Of a stretch of 64,000 bases of DNA, positions 8,033-16,532 are shown in pieces. The stretch covers positions 62,001-126,000 of the forward strand of contig NZ_OMPD01000006.1 in assembly GCF_900312745.1 (NCBI RefSeq). The letters run 5' to 3'. A program made the position numbers and the translations under genes. The notes under the pieces are model-generated. The model saw only the letters and a program-made list of their open reading frames with translations, had not been told where the DNA came from and did no database searches. The first letter of the stretch is position 1; each line of letters starts with the position of its first letter. Origin of the DNA: Aquimarina sp. AU58. GTDB lineage: Bacteria > Bacteroidota > Bacteroidia > Flavobacteriales > Flavobacteriaceae.

Positions 8033-8908
8033 ATGCAAAACACAAAACTAAAATGGATATATCTGGCAGTGCTTTCTCTGGTATGGGGTAGTTCATTTAT
8101 TCTTATCAAGAAATCATTGATCGGACTTACGCCGCTACAATTGGGTGCGTTAAGAACATTGTTTGCAGCAACATTTTTGTTCTTGATTGGATTTAGAAGC
8201 ATGAGAAAAATAGCAGCATCAGACTGGAAATGGGTGATCATATCTGCCTTTGCAGGAACATTTATCCCTGCTTTTTTGTTTGCCTTTGCCGAGACAGAAA
8301 TTGATAGTGGTATAGCATCAATCCTTAATTCTACCACACCACTGGTTACTTTGATTCTGGGGATGTTGATTTTCTCTATTCGATTTAGTAAAAATCAATT
8401 CTTTGGCGTGATTGTCGGACTAATAGGTTGTGTTGCTCTGATATTAGAAGGGGCTTCGGTAAACCCAAATCAAAACTATTGGTATGCACTATTAGTGCTT
8501 TGTGCTTCTGTATGTTATGCAGTAAATGTAAATATCATAAAAAGGTATATGCAGCATATCCCGGCTATGGCAATTGCTAACGGAAATTTTATTGTATTAG
8601 TGATCCCTGCTTTGGTCGTGTTATGTTTTTCGGGTTTTTTTAAAGCAGAAGTAGTTACTAGTCCAAAAGTGCATATGAGCTTGATATATATATCTATACT
8701 TGCGATAGTAGGTACAGGTATTGCAAAAGTATTGTTTAATAAACTAGTGCAGATAAGTACACCTGTATTTGCGACTTCGGTAACCTATACTATTCCTATT
8801 GTAGCCATGCTATGGGGGATATTGGATAATGAGAAATTTACATTGTATCAAGTACTTGCTTCTGGAGTTATTATTCTGGGAGTATATTTAGCTAATAGGA
8901 AAAGATAA
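8033..8908 (+). CDS. DMT superfamily transporter, EamA family
   Basis: A 291-residue inner-membrane protein with about ten predicted TM helices arranged as two EamA repeats (about 8-137 and 150-288), each with the typical glycine-rich helices; SLVWGSSFILIK in the first helix is a family signature. Such carriers export amino acids or metabolites or take up small solutes; the substrate cannot be read from sequence. It stands alone: gldD ends 94 bp upstream and the next gene starts about 98 bp downstream. Confidence 0.9.
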   Translation: MQNTKLKWIYLAVLSLVWGSSFILIKKSLIGLTPLQLGALRTLFAATFLFLIGFRSMRKIAASDWKWVIISAFAGTFIPAFLFAFAETEIDSGIASILNSTTPLVTLILGMLIFSIRFSKNQFFGVIVGLIGCVALILEGASVNPNQNYWYALLVLCASVCYAVNVNIIKRYMQHIPAMAIANGNFIVLVIPALVVLCFSGFFKAEVVTSPKVHMSLIYISILAIVGTGIAKVLFNKLVQISTPVFATSVTYTIPIVAMLWGILDNEKFTLYQVLASGVIILGVYLANRKR

Positions 8909-9006
8909 TTTTCTATCTTATTGCTAAACAATAAATTAACAAGCTTTTAAGGTTAAAAAACTCTTAAATTTCTTACTTTTAGGAGAGAATCCTAAAGAGC
9001 AAAACC

Positions 9007-9480
9007 ATGAAAAAATCAACTATTCCTGTTAGATATGGACTCCTTATTGCGGTTGGACTTATTGCATATTTTTTACTCCTTTCTCTGGTTGGTGTGCAAA
9101 CAAAACCTGTTTTTAGTTTAGGAAATGGTATTATAGTTGCTCTTGGTTTGTACAAAGCCATGAAAAACTACAAACGGGAAAAAGGAAGTGATTTTGAATA
9201 TCAAAAAGGATTTATGGCAGGACTTTTTACAGGGTTTAATGCTACAGTTGTTTTTATTATCTTTTTTGCAATATATGTAACTAATATCAATACTAATTTC
9301 TTACCAGAAATGCTGGCGAATTGGAGTTCGCATTATCATGTGGGAGTAGGGGTAGTTGTATTTGTTGCAGCAGTTATGGGGTTTGCCACTACTTTTGTGC
9401 TTACGTTATCTTTTATGCAATTATTTAAAGAAAGTTGGAATCCAAAAAAAAATCGCAATTCAAAGCCTGTAGAGGCATAA
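9007..9480 (+). CDS. DUF4199 domain membrane protein
   Basis: A 157-residue protein with four predicted TM helices (about 8-28, 38-52, 70-92, 115-140) and a basic C-terminal tail. Length, helix layout and the stretch between helices 2 and 3 (FEYQKGFMAGLFTGF) fit DUF4199, a Bacteroidota membrane family without known function. It is followed by the rplU promoter, so it is transcriptionally separate from the ribosomal genes. No catalytic motif is visible. Confidence 0.75.
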   Translation: MKKSTIPVRYGLLIAVGLIAYFLLLSLVGVQTKPVFSLGNGIIVALGLYKAMKNYKREKGSDFEYQKGFMAGLFTGFNATVVFIIFFAIYVTNINTNFLPEMLANWSSHYHVGVGVVVFVAAVMGFATTFVLTLSFMQLFKESWNPKKNRNSKPVEA

Positions 9481-9484
9481 AATA

Positions 9485-9515
9485 TTTGTCATTTAATTAA
9501 TTAGCAGTATATTTG
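9485..9515 (+). promoter_or_regulatory. Bacteroidota primary sigma promoter of rplU-rpmA
   Basis: The clearest promoter in the window: TTTG at 9485-9488, a spacer of exactly 19 nt, and TATATTTG at 9508-9515. This matches the consensus TTTG-N19-TAnnTTTG. It lies 65 bp before the rplU start. Confidence 0.88.
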
Positions 9516-9519
9516 CACC

Positions 9520-9539
9520 CGCCTATTTAAAAATAGGCG
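9520..9539 (+). promoter_or_regulatory. hairpin at the predicted 5' end of the rplU mRNA
   Basis: CGCCTATTT pairs with AAATAGGCG across a 2-nt loop (9-bp stem as drawn; the loop would open to four). It begins 5 nt after the -7 element, at the predicted first transcribed base. It may protect the 5' end or act as an L21 autoregulatory leader; neither is shown. Confidence 0.5.
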
Positions 9540-9580
9540 CAGTTCTTTATTTATAAAAATAATTAATTAAACGTTACGCT

Positions 9581-10144
9581 ATGTACGCAATTGTAGAGAT
9601 AGCAGGGCAGCAATTTAAAGTTGCAAAAGACCAAAAAGTATTTGTACATCGTTTAGCAGGAGAAGAAGGAGACAAAGTCTCTTTTGATAAAGTTCTTCTT
9701 GCGGCAGATGGAGATAAAGTTACTTTAGGCGCCCCAGCTATAGATGGAGCTCAAGTAGGAGCAAAAATCACAAGACACCTTAAAGGTGATAAAGTTATTG
9801 TTTTCAAGAAAAAGAGACGTAAAGGATACCGTGTTAAAAATGGTCACCGTCAATCTCTTACAGAAATTGTTATCGAAAGTATAGTAACTTCTGGAGCTAA
9901 GAAAACTGCAACTAAAAAAGCTGAACCAAAAGCTAAAGCAGAGAAAGAAGTAAAAGCTTCTACTCCAAAAGCTGAAACTAAAGCAGCCACTCCTAAGAAA
10001 GAAGCAGCAAAGCCAAAAGCTGATAAAGAAGATTTAAGTACTAAGACAGTAGCTGAATTAAAAGAGATGGCTAAAGCGCAGGGAATCTCTGGGATTTCTT
10101 CTATGAAGAAAGCAGAATTAATTGAAGCTTTACAAGGAAAATAA
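9581..10144 (+). CDS. rplU: 50S ribosomal protein bL21 with C-terminal extension
   Basis: Residues 1-103 are a standard bL21 (signature KKKRRKGYRVKNGHRQ near 75-90), which binds 23S rRNA in the large subunit. The protein is 187 residues long where most bL21 have about 103. The extra 84 residues comprise an Ala/Lys/Pro/Glu-rich flexible linker (about 104-150) and a small helical module (about 151-187, with TVAELKEMAKAQGI and KKAELIEAL) that resembles the SAP/Rho-N/HeH fold known to bind nucleic acid. Similar extensions occur in other flavobacterial bL21. rpmA follows after 50 bp in the usual rplU-rpmA pair. Confidence 0.97.
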   Translation: MYAIVEIAGQQFKVAKDQKVFVHRLAGEEGDKVSFDKVLLAADGDKVTLGAPAIDGAQVGAKITRHLKGDKVIVFKKKRRKGYRVKNGHRQSLTEIVIESIVTSGAKKTATKKAEPKAKAEKEVKASTPKAETKAATPKKEAAKPKADKEDLSTKTVAELKEMAKAQGISGISSMKKAELIEALQGK

Positions 10145-10194
10145 AAAACGGCAGGTAATCCCTGTAAGTATTAACAATATAAAACCGAAAGAAA

Positions 10195-10455
10195 ATGGCT
10201 CATAAAAAAGGAGTTGGTAGTTCGAAAAACGGTAGAGAATCAGAATCGAAACGCTTAGGTGTGAAGATATTTGGTGGACAAGCTGCCGTGGCTGGTAACA
10301 TCATTGTAAGACAAAGAGGTACAGCCCACAAACCAGGCGAAAATGTATACGCTGGTAAAGATCACACCCTACATGCTAAAGTAGATGGTTTAGTGAAATT
10401 TACTAAAAAGAAAGACAATAAATCCTATGTTTCTATAGTTCCATTTGAAGCATAA
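10195..10455 (+). CDS. rpmA: 50S ribosomal protein bL27
   Basis: An 86-residue bL27 starting [20 protein letters not shown], with the signature [19 protein letters not shown]. It sits near the peptidyl transferase centre, its N-terminal tail reaching the P-site tRNA. The N-terminus begins directly with AHKKG, so there is no cleavable Firmicutes-type extension. Co-transcribed with rplU and ended by a strong terminator. Confidence 0.98.
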   Translation: MAHKKGVGSSKNGRESESKRLGVKIFGGQAAVAGNIIVRQRGTAHKPGENVYAGKDHTLHAKVDGLVKFTKKKDNKSYVSIVPFEA

Positions 10456-10476
10456 AGGATCTTTCCTTTGTAATAT

Positions 10477-10511
10477 AAAAAACCCTTTTCTTATATAGAA
10501 AAGGGTTTTTT
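10477..10511 (+). terminator. terminator of the rplU-rpmA operon
   Basis: A perfect 14-bp stem (AAAAAACCCTTTTC with GAAAAGGGTTTTTT) and a 7-nt loop, with T on both sides, 22 bp after the rpmA stop. Confidence 0.9.
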
Positions 10512-10650
10512 GTTTGTTATAAGCTCTCTAATGCGTACTTTGGATTTAAGGAATTTTCTATTTTGACCTTTCAGAACCGAGTGGTTAAAGACTTTTCCCC
10601 TATTCTTAAAAAAAAGAAATATATTTATCATCAAATTTAAAAACCTAATC

Positions 10651-11253
10651 ATGAAAAAGTTATTATTATTAACATTGTTAATGACTGTTACCCTTGCTTT
10701 TAGTCAAAAAAGAAAAGATCAAGAAGGAAGTATTAAAAATCTGAAAGGTATCACAGCGTATAATTTAGTTTTCGATTACGAAAACCTTAAAGTTGACAAA
10801 TTTGATACTGAAGAAGAATTCCTGAAAAATAAAATGGAAAAGAGAGAAGCTAAAGAAGCTGGTAAAGGAGAAAAATTTAAAAAATCCTGGTTTGCTGATC
10901 GCGAAAATTTATTTGAACCAAAATATATAGAGTCTTTCAATAAACGTTTTGATGGTGGGGCTGTTAAAGTTGAAAAAAACCTGGATGGTGCTACCCATAC
11001 TATGAAAGTTAAGACAACATGGATTTACCCGGGATATAATGTAGGTGTTATGAAACAACCCTCTAAAGTAAATGCAACGATTATTGTATATGAAACTGGT
11101 AATCCTGATAAAATATTATTCTCTACAAAGTATTTTAAAGTGCCAGGAAGTAATTTTTATGGAGCCGATTATAATTCTGGATACAGAATAGCCGAAAGTT
11201 ATGCTAAACTAGCTAAGGAAATGGCAAAATATATCCTTAAAAAAGCAAAGTAA
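10651..11253 (+). CDS. secreted protein of unknown function
   Basis: I do not recognise the family. The 200-residue product has a clear Sec signal peptide (cleavage probable after AFSQ, residue 19) and a mature part rich in Lys and Glu, very basic at its C-terminus. The middle (about 100-150) shows alternating hydrophobic residues suggesting beta strands (THTMKVKTTWIYPGYNVGVM), and the last 30 residues are helical. It is probably periplasmic or on the outer membrane. It is flanked by the rpmA terminator and a perfect 18-bp palindrome, so likely monocistronic. Confidence 0.7.
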   Translation: MKKLLLLTLLMTVTLAFSQKRKDQEGSIKNLKGITAYNLVFDYENLKVDKFDTEEEFLKNKMEKREAKEAGKGEKFKKSWFADRENLFEPKYIESFNKRFDGGAVKVEKNLDGATHTMKVKTTWIYPGYNVGVMKQPSKVNATIIVYETGNPDKILFSTKYFKVPGSNFYGADYNSGYRIAESYAKLAKEMAKYILKKAK

Positions 11254-11318
11254 TCTCTGACCTATACATTCATAATCAAAAAACAATGATATTGAATGGA
11301 TATGGGGAATAAAAAATA

Positions 11319-11358
11319 AGTACACTTTGTATTTTATAGTTAAAATACAAAGTGTACT
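11319..11358. repeat. perfect 18-bp inverted repeat
   Basis: AGTACACTTTGTATTTTA (11319-11336) and its exact reverse complement (11341-11358) are separated by TAGT. No T run follows on the plus strand, so it is not a normal terminator for the gene before it. It ends 17 bp before the ATG at 11376, in the place of promoter or 5' UTR, and could be an operator, an mRNA hairpin or a site for a recombinase. Confidence 0.8.
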
Positions 11359-11375
11359 AAATACATAGAAAAACT

Positions 11376-11711
11376 ATGAATACTATACTAATCAAAACAG
11401 CGTCTTTTATCTTCTTTTTATGTATAACCTTAACTGCTACTTCACAAAATATTCCTAAATATGATTATCTCGAGGTTATTGTAATTCAAAAAGCAAATAA
11501 TAGAGGTAAGGTAAAAAGAATTAAGGTAGAGGAACAAACATCTTTGGTAGGTAAGCAAATAACCATTAAGCAGCTAGAAGATTTAGAGAAAACCTCTGAT
11601 TTATTAAACTACATGAATGCTGCTAATTGGGAGTTTGTAGATCGACAATCTATTGTTTCTGAAGAGAATGACCCTGTGTGGATGAGTTATATCTTTAGAA
11701 AAAAGAAGTGA
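11376..11711 (+). CDS. small secreted protein of unknown function
   Basis: A 111-residue protein with a signal peptide (hydrophobic residues 9-22, probable cleavage after ATSQ). The mature 87 residues hold KYDYLEVIVIQ and end WMSYIFRKKK; the pattern YxxLEV...LNYMNAANWEFVD resembles DUF4177-like small proteins of Bacteroidota that pair a beta strand with a 'Lnxlg..GWelv' motif, but I only infer this. It stands alone behind the 18-bp palindrome and about 130 bp before the TPR/LuxR regulator. Confidence 0.65.
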   Translation: MNTILIKTASFIFFLCITLTATSQNIPKYDYLEVIVIQKANNRGKVKRIKVEEQTSLVGKQITIKQLEDLEKTSDLLNYMNAANWEFVDRQSIVSEENDPVWMSYIFRKKK

Positions 11712-11842
11712 CATGATGTTGTTTTCTTAAAAAGAGAGCATAACATAAAAATAATAAATACGTAACAGCAAAAAATTGTGTGCATCATAGATTTGTGAGA
11801 TTTTGCAAAATCTAGGGGAATTATTTTTTCACACAAAGTTTT

Positions 11843-13435
11843 ATGAAACGTATACAGGAACCTATCTTCATTTTATATTGGTTAGTGATAACTATTTCTT
11901 TTAGTTCATCTGCACAAATCAATCAGGTTCAAGAAGAAGAAAAGAAACAGGTAGATTCTACATTTCTATCTTTGAGAAGAGAATTAGAAATTTCTCAGCA
12001 AAATAAAACACCACATATCATTGCCGAAAAACATCTCCAACTTGGTAAGTTTTATCATAAAGCAAGAGTGTATAATGAAGCCATAGAACATTATAATAGT
12101 GCACTGGCATTGATTAAAGAGAATGATACTTTGGCCATTCTTCTGAAAAATGAAATCGGTAAAATATATCTATCCTTAAAAAACAGAAGCAAGGCAAAGG
12201 TTTATTTTGATCAAAGTAGATCAACATCTTCTGAGTCTGGTTATATAAAAGGAGAGGCTATAGCAAAAGAGTTATTAGGTTCTTGTTATGAAAAAGAAGG
12301 AGAGTATTTAGAAGCACTTAAGTACCAAAAAGAAAGTCTTGAATTGTTTGAAAAATTAAATGATAAGAAAGGCGTAGCGGTTGTAAATGAAAATATAGGA
12401 AGTATTTATGAAGATCTTGAGCAGTATGATCTGGCATATAAATATTTTAAAAAAGCAGCTGAATATTTTGAAAATGTTAACGGGAGCGAACGAATAAATG
12501 TTCTGAATAATTTGGGAGATATTAATCGAAAAACAGGTAATTATCCCGATGCTCTTGAATATACACTTAAAGCTTATAATTTGGCAATCGAAGCCCAAGA
12601 TATGTACCAGTTAAAAAGTGCTCATAAAGATTTATCAAAGACATATGAGTTCATGGGGGATCATAAAAATGCATTTGATCATCTTTTAGAATCTGAACGA
12701 ATTAATGAATCATTAATTTCTTCTCAAAATATAAATCAATTAAATACGCTTCAGGTAGTTTATGAAACGAAACAAAAAGAGGCGCAAATCAATTTGCTTT
12801 TACAGCAAAAAGAAATAAGCCAGGCTAATCAGGATCTTTTGCTTGTTAGCTTATTTGCAACCGTGTTTATTACAATCATATCGTTTTTATATTTCAGAAG
12901 AAAAAGAAAAGAAAACTCGAAAATACAAGAATATAAACAACGAATGCTAAAGGCAGAATTAGAAAAAAAAGCATTCGAAGAAAAGAATTTACAAGATGAA
13001 GTAGATGTAAAAACATCTGCTTTGTCTAGATATAGCTTGCATTTATCGCAAAAAAACAAAATATTATCTGATTTGTCTTTTAGGCTTACCAATATTGCAA
13101 ATCGAAAGAATATAGATGTGAATGCTAATATCAAGAAAATAGTAAAAGAGATTAATTTCAACCTAAAACAGGAACGAGAATGGGGTGAATTCAATAACTT
13201 TTTTACAGAAATTCATCCAAATTTCATTAAAAAATTATCTTCATTATCTGAAGAAAATTTATCACCGGCAGAGTTACGTCTTGGTATGTTGCTACGTCTT
13301 AATTTATCATCAAAAGAAATTGCATCAATTTTAAGAGTTACACCCGATAGTGTGAGAGTAGCCAGATATCGTCTAAGAAAAAAACTTCCAATAGATCAAA
13401 AAGAAGAGCTTGTTAATTTTATGATAGCCTTGTAA
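11843..13435 (+). CDS. TPR sensor with C-terminal LuxR-type HTH
   Basis: A 530-residue protein: signal peptide or anchor at residues 8-24, TPR repeats (about 45-290), a coiled segment, one TM helix (about 333-353), a second coiled segment (about 360-410) and a C-terminal HTH (about 475-530) with LSPAELRLGMLLRLNLSSKEIASILRV broken by a turn before SVRVARYRLRKKL. The HTH is of the LuxR/GerE-like kind seen in Bacteroidota TPR regulators. The predicted topology puts the TPRs in the periplasm and the HTH in the cytoplasm, allowing direct signal transfer. The TonB receptor and phytase genes follow in the same direction, so it may control them; that is inference. Confidence 0.85.
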   Translation: MKRIQEPIFILYWLVITISFSSSAQINQVQEEEKKQVDSTFLSLRRELEISQQNKTPHIIAEKHLQLGKFYHKARVYNEAIEHYNSALALIKENDTLAILLKNEIGKIYLSLKNRSKAKVYFDQSRSTSSESGYIKGEAIAKELLGSCYEKEGEYLEALKYQKESLELFEKLNDKKGVAVVNENIGSIYEDLEQYDLAYKYFKKAAEYFENVNGSERINVLNNLGDINRKTGNYPDALEYTLKAYNLAIEAQDMYQLKSAHKDLSKTYEFMGDHKNAFDHLLESERINESLISSQNINQLNTLQVVYETKQKEAQINLLLQQKEISQANQDLLLVSLFATVFITIISFLYFRRKRKENSKIQEYKQRMLKAELEKKAFEEKNLQDEVDVKTSALSRYSLHLSQKNKILSDLSFRLTNIANRKNIDVNANIKKIVKEINFNLKQEREWGEFNNFFTEIHPNFIKKLSSLSEENLSPAELRLGMLLRLNLSSKEIASILRVTPDSVRVARYRLRKKLPIDQKEELVNFMIAL

Positions 13436-13576
13436 AAAAGTTATAAATCTGTCTTTTTTTGTAAATGTTATTGTAATGTAAATAAATCTTAATTGTTGCC
13501 TTGTTGTTTCTCTTAATACAGCCAAATGTTTACCCTTTGTTGCTTTACGTTTTATCCTTATATCCTTTTGTACATA

Positions 13577-13584
13577 TAGCTTTG
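13577..13584 (+). promoter_or_regulatory. -7 element before the phytase-linked TonB receptor
   Basis: TAGCTTTG matches TAnnTTTG, 23 bp before the ATG at 13608. The -33 position does not match, which would suit a promoter needing an activator. Confidence 0.45.
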
Positions 13585-13607
13585 TCTCGACTTTTAAATT
13601 TATAAAA

Positions 13608-16475
13608 ATGATACCATCCGGATTTTTAAAATTGACTTTTGTAACGCTAATAATGATTATAAGTTTCAATACATTGTCAGCACAAAGCGGTTCTATAAAA
13701 GGAACTATTACAGACGAGTACGGGATTTACATACCCGGAGCCTCAATATTGATAAGTTCAATAAAAAAAGCGACTGTTTCTGATCAAAATGGGATATTTA
13801 CACTTGTAGATGTTCCCGAAGGTACTTACACTTTGAAAATAGAGTATTTGGGATTTTCAGATATTGAACAAGAAGTTAGTGTACTTGCATCTAAAACAGT
13901 GTCTGCTTCTGTTGTATTAAAACCAGAGAGTGTTCAGCTTGAAGATGTCCAAATTATAGGAAGAGCAATTAGTGGGCAAGCCAAGGCGCTAAATACTCAA
14001 AAGAATAACATTAATATTACCAATGTAGTGTCTACCGATCAGATAGGAAAGTTTCCTGATGCAAACATAGGCGATGCAGTAAAGCGTATTCCTGGTATAA
14101 CGATGCAAGTTGATCAGGGAGAAGCTCGTAATATAATTGTTAGAGGTCTTTCTCCACAGTTAAATTCTGTAACGCTTAATGGTAGTAGAATCCCTTCGGC
14201 AGAAGGGGATAATCGAAATATTCAGATGGATCTGATTCCTTCAGATATGATACAGACCATAGAGGTTAATAAAGCAGTAACACCCGATATGGAAGCCGAT
14301 GCATTAGGAGGATCTGTAAACCTGATTACCAGAACTGCTCCGCAGGGGTTTAGACTTTCTGCCACTTTAGGTTCGGGGATCAGTTTTATTACGGATAAAA
14401 GAATACTTAATGGATCATTTCTTATTGGAGATCGATCTAAAAACAAAAAATTTGGCTGGATGCTATCGGCCTCTATTACCGATAATGATTTTGGTTCTGA
14501 TAATATAGAAGCAGAATGGACCAATGAGTTTGAGTATTATACTGGGGTTGATGATGCAGATGGAGAACCAATTCTCGAAGAGATTTCTGTAAATCCTTAT
14601 GCCAAAGAATTTCAAATACGTACCTATTTAGTGCAACGTATAAGAAGGAGCTTTTCTGCCAATTTTGATTATCAGTTCGATGATAATCATAGCATGTACT
14701 TAAAAACCATGTATAACTGGAGAGATGATAGAGAAAATAGATTTCGTTTAGAACATGAAATTTTGGATGGTGAGGATATCGAAATTGATGATTTTACTGT
14801 TGTGAATAGAAATCTTACTCGTTTTCCGGTAGAAGTAAAGCGCCAAACCAAAGGTGGGATTGATAATAGCCGAAATAAAAATAGAAGGTTAGAAGATCAA
14901 CGAATGCAAAATTATAGCTTAGGAGGGGATCATTTATTTGGTAATGTTAAGGTAGATTGGATGGCTTCTTTTGCAAAAGCATCAGAAGAAAGACTCAATG
15001 AACGATATGCAGAGTATGAATCTGAATATATTGTGAATAATGATAACTCTAATCCCAAATTTCCGGTTTTTACTCCTGTAAATGGTGCTGATGCCAATAA
15101 TTTTTCGGGTTTTGAATATGGAGAAATCACAGAAGAAAACCAATATACCGAAGAAGAAGATATAAACTTTTTTGCTAATGTAGAACTCCCTTCTGATTTC
15201 TTTGGAAAAGGAAATGGAATTCTGAAATTTGGGGTAAGAAGCCGATTGAAAAAAAAATTAAGAGATAACAGTTTTTTTGAATTTGATTTAGAAGGTAATT
15301 TCCCGACACTTGCAGATGTACCTGTACGAAATTATACCGATCCAGGTTTCTCGGCCGGAAGTCAATATCAAGCGGGTTCATATGCGGATGAAAACTGGTT
15401 GGGAGGATTAAATCTAGAGAATGGAGAATCTGTTCCTGATGAGTTTTTGAAAGCAAATTTTGATGTAGAAGAAGATGTATTGGCGGGATATGCAATGACG
15501 AACCAGAAACTATCTGATAAATTTGGTGTTCTGGCTGGTATTAGAGTAGAACATACTATGATTAATGCTACCGGAAATCAAATTGAAGACGAAGAGAACG
15601 TAATAGGTAAAATTACAGAAGAAAAATCATACACTAATGTATTACCGGGTGTTCATTTTAAATATGATCTATCTCCACAAACAATCTTTAGATTTGCCTG
15701 GACTAATACTTTGGCCCGGCCTAATTATGTAGATCTGGTGCCTACTTTGGATGTCGTATTAGGTGATGAAGAAATTTTTGTAGGGAATTCTGATCTTGAT
15801 CCTACCACTTCTATGAATTTTGACTTATTAGCAGAACACTATTTTAAATCTGTTGGGATAGTATCTGGAGGGTTGTTTTATAAAAAAATTGATAACTTTA
15901 TATATACTTTTAGAGGAGAAGCCACCGATGATACTTATGGAGCAGGAACCTCGGGATTTGATATTTTTCAACCGCTTAATGGTGATGATGCTTCTGTTTT
16001 TGGAGCAGAAATAGCATTTCAGCGTAAAATGGATTTTTTACCTGGGTTTGCAAAGAATTTAAGTATTTATCTGAATTATACATATCTTACTTCTAGTGCA
16101 GATGGAATTCGTAACGAAGACGGTGAAGAACGTTCTGATCTGGATCTTCCAAATACAGCACCTAATATGTTTAACGGATCATTAGGATATAATGATAATA
16201 GATTTAGTGTGAGGTTATCTGCCAATTTTTCTGATGCTTATATTGATGAGATTGGAGGAAATACTTTTGAAGATCGTTATTATGACAAGCAATTTTTTCT
16301 TGATTTTAATGCAAGTTATGCTATTACAAAAAACCTTAGGGTTTATGCAGATGTAAATAATATCACAAATCAGCCTTTGCGTTTTTATCAAGGAGTTTCA
16401 CAACGAACGATGCAGGCAGAATATTATGAACGAAGATTTACTTTTGGTTTGAAGTATGATTTGTTCAAAAAATAA
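13608..16475 (+). CDS. TonB-dependent outer-membrane receptor (phytase-linked)
   Basis: A 955-residue receptor. After a signal peptide (about 1-25) comes a carboxypeptidase-regulatory-like domain (about 28-110, GSIKGTITDEYG start), then the plug (about 125-245, with NIIVRGLSPQLNSVTLNG) and a 22-strand barrel to the C-terminal Phe-rich end FGLKYDLFKK. It should import a substrate over the outer membrane using TonB energy. A phytase lipoprotein gene follows by 57 bp with no terminator between, so the likely cargo is phytate or a phosphorylated product of it. Siderophore uptake is the main alternative, less likely given the neighbour. Confidence 0.9.
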   Translation: MIPSGFLKLTFVTLIMIISFNTLSAQSGSIKGTITDEYGIYIPGASILISSIKKATVSDQNGIFTLVDVPEGTYTLKIEYLGFSDIEQEVSVLASKTVSASVVLKPESVQLEDVQIIGRAISGQAKALNTQKNNINITNVVSTDQIGKFPDANIGDAVKRIPGITMQVDQGEARNIIVRGLSPQLNSVTLNGSRIPSAEGDNRNIQMDLIPSDMIQTIEVNKAVTPDMEADALGGSVNLITRTAPQGFRLSATLGSGISFITDKRILNGSFLIGDRSKNKKFGWMLSASITDNDFGSDNIEAEWTNEFEYYTGVDDADGEPILEEISVNPYAKEFQIRTYLVQRIRRSFSANFDYQFDDNHSMYLKTMYNWRDDRENRFRLEHEILDGEDIEIDDFTVVNRNLTRFPVEVKRQTKGGIDNSRNKNRRLEDQRMQNYSLGGDHLFGNVKVDWMASFAKASEERLNERYAEYESEYIVNNDNSNPKFPVFTPVNGADANNFSGFEYGEITEENQYTEEEDINFFANVELPSDFFGKGNGILKFGVRSRLKKKLRDNSFFEFDLEGNFPTLADVPVRNYTDPGFSAGSQYQAGSYADENWLGGLNLENGESVPDEFLKANFDVEEDVLAGYAMTNQKLSDKFGVLAGIRVEHTMINATGNQIEDEENVIGKITEEKSYTNVLPGVHFKYDLSPQTIFRFAWTNTLARPNYVDLVPTLDVVLGDEEIFVGNSDLDPTTSMNFDLLAEHYFKSVGIVSGGLFYKKIDNFIYTFRGEATDDTYGAGTSGFDIFQPLNGDDASVFGAEIAFQRKMDFLPGFAKNLSIYLNYTYLTSSADGIRNEDGEERSDLDLPNTAPNMFNGSLGYNDNRFSVRLSANFSDAYIDEIGGNTFEDRYYDKQFFLDFNASYAITKNLRVYADVNNITNQPLRFYQGVSQRTMQAEYYERRFTFGLKYDLFKK

Positions 16476-16532
16476 AATCACAAACTCTTTTTTAAATTAA
16501 TTTTTATAAAATTTCAGTAATATTTTAAATAC

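Noticed and set aside
13373-13669. 98-codon minus-strand ORF between the TPR regulator and the TonB receptor
   Set aside because: Antisense to the ends of two genes, covers the promoter region, and has no recognisable domain.
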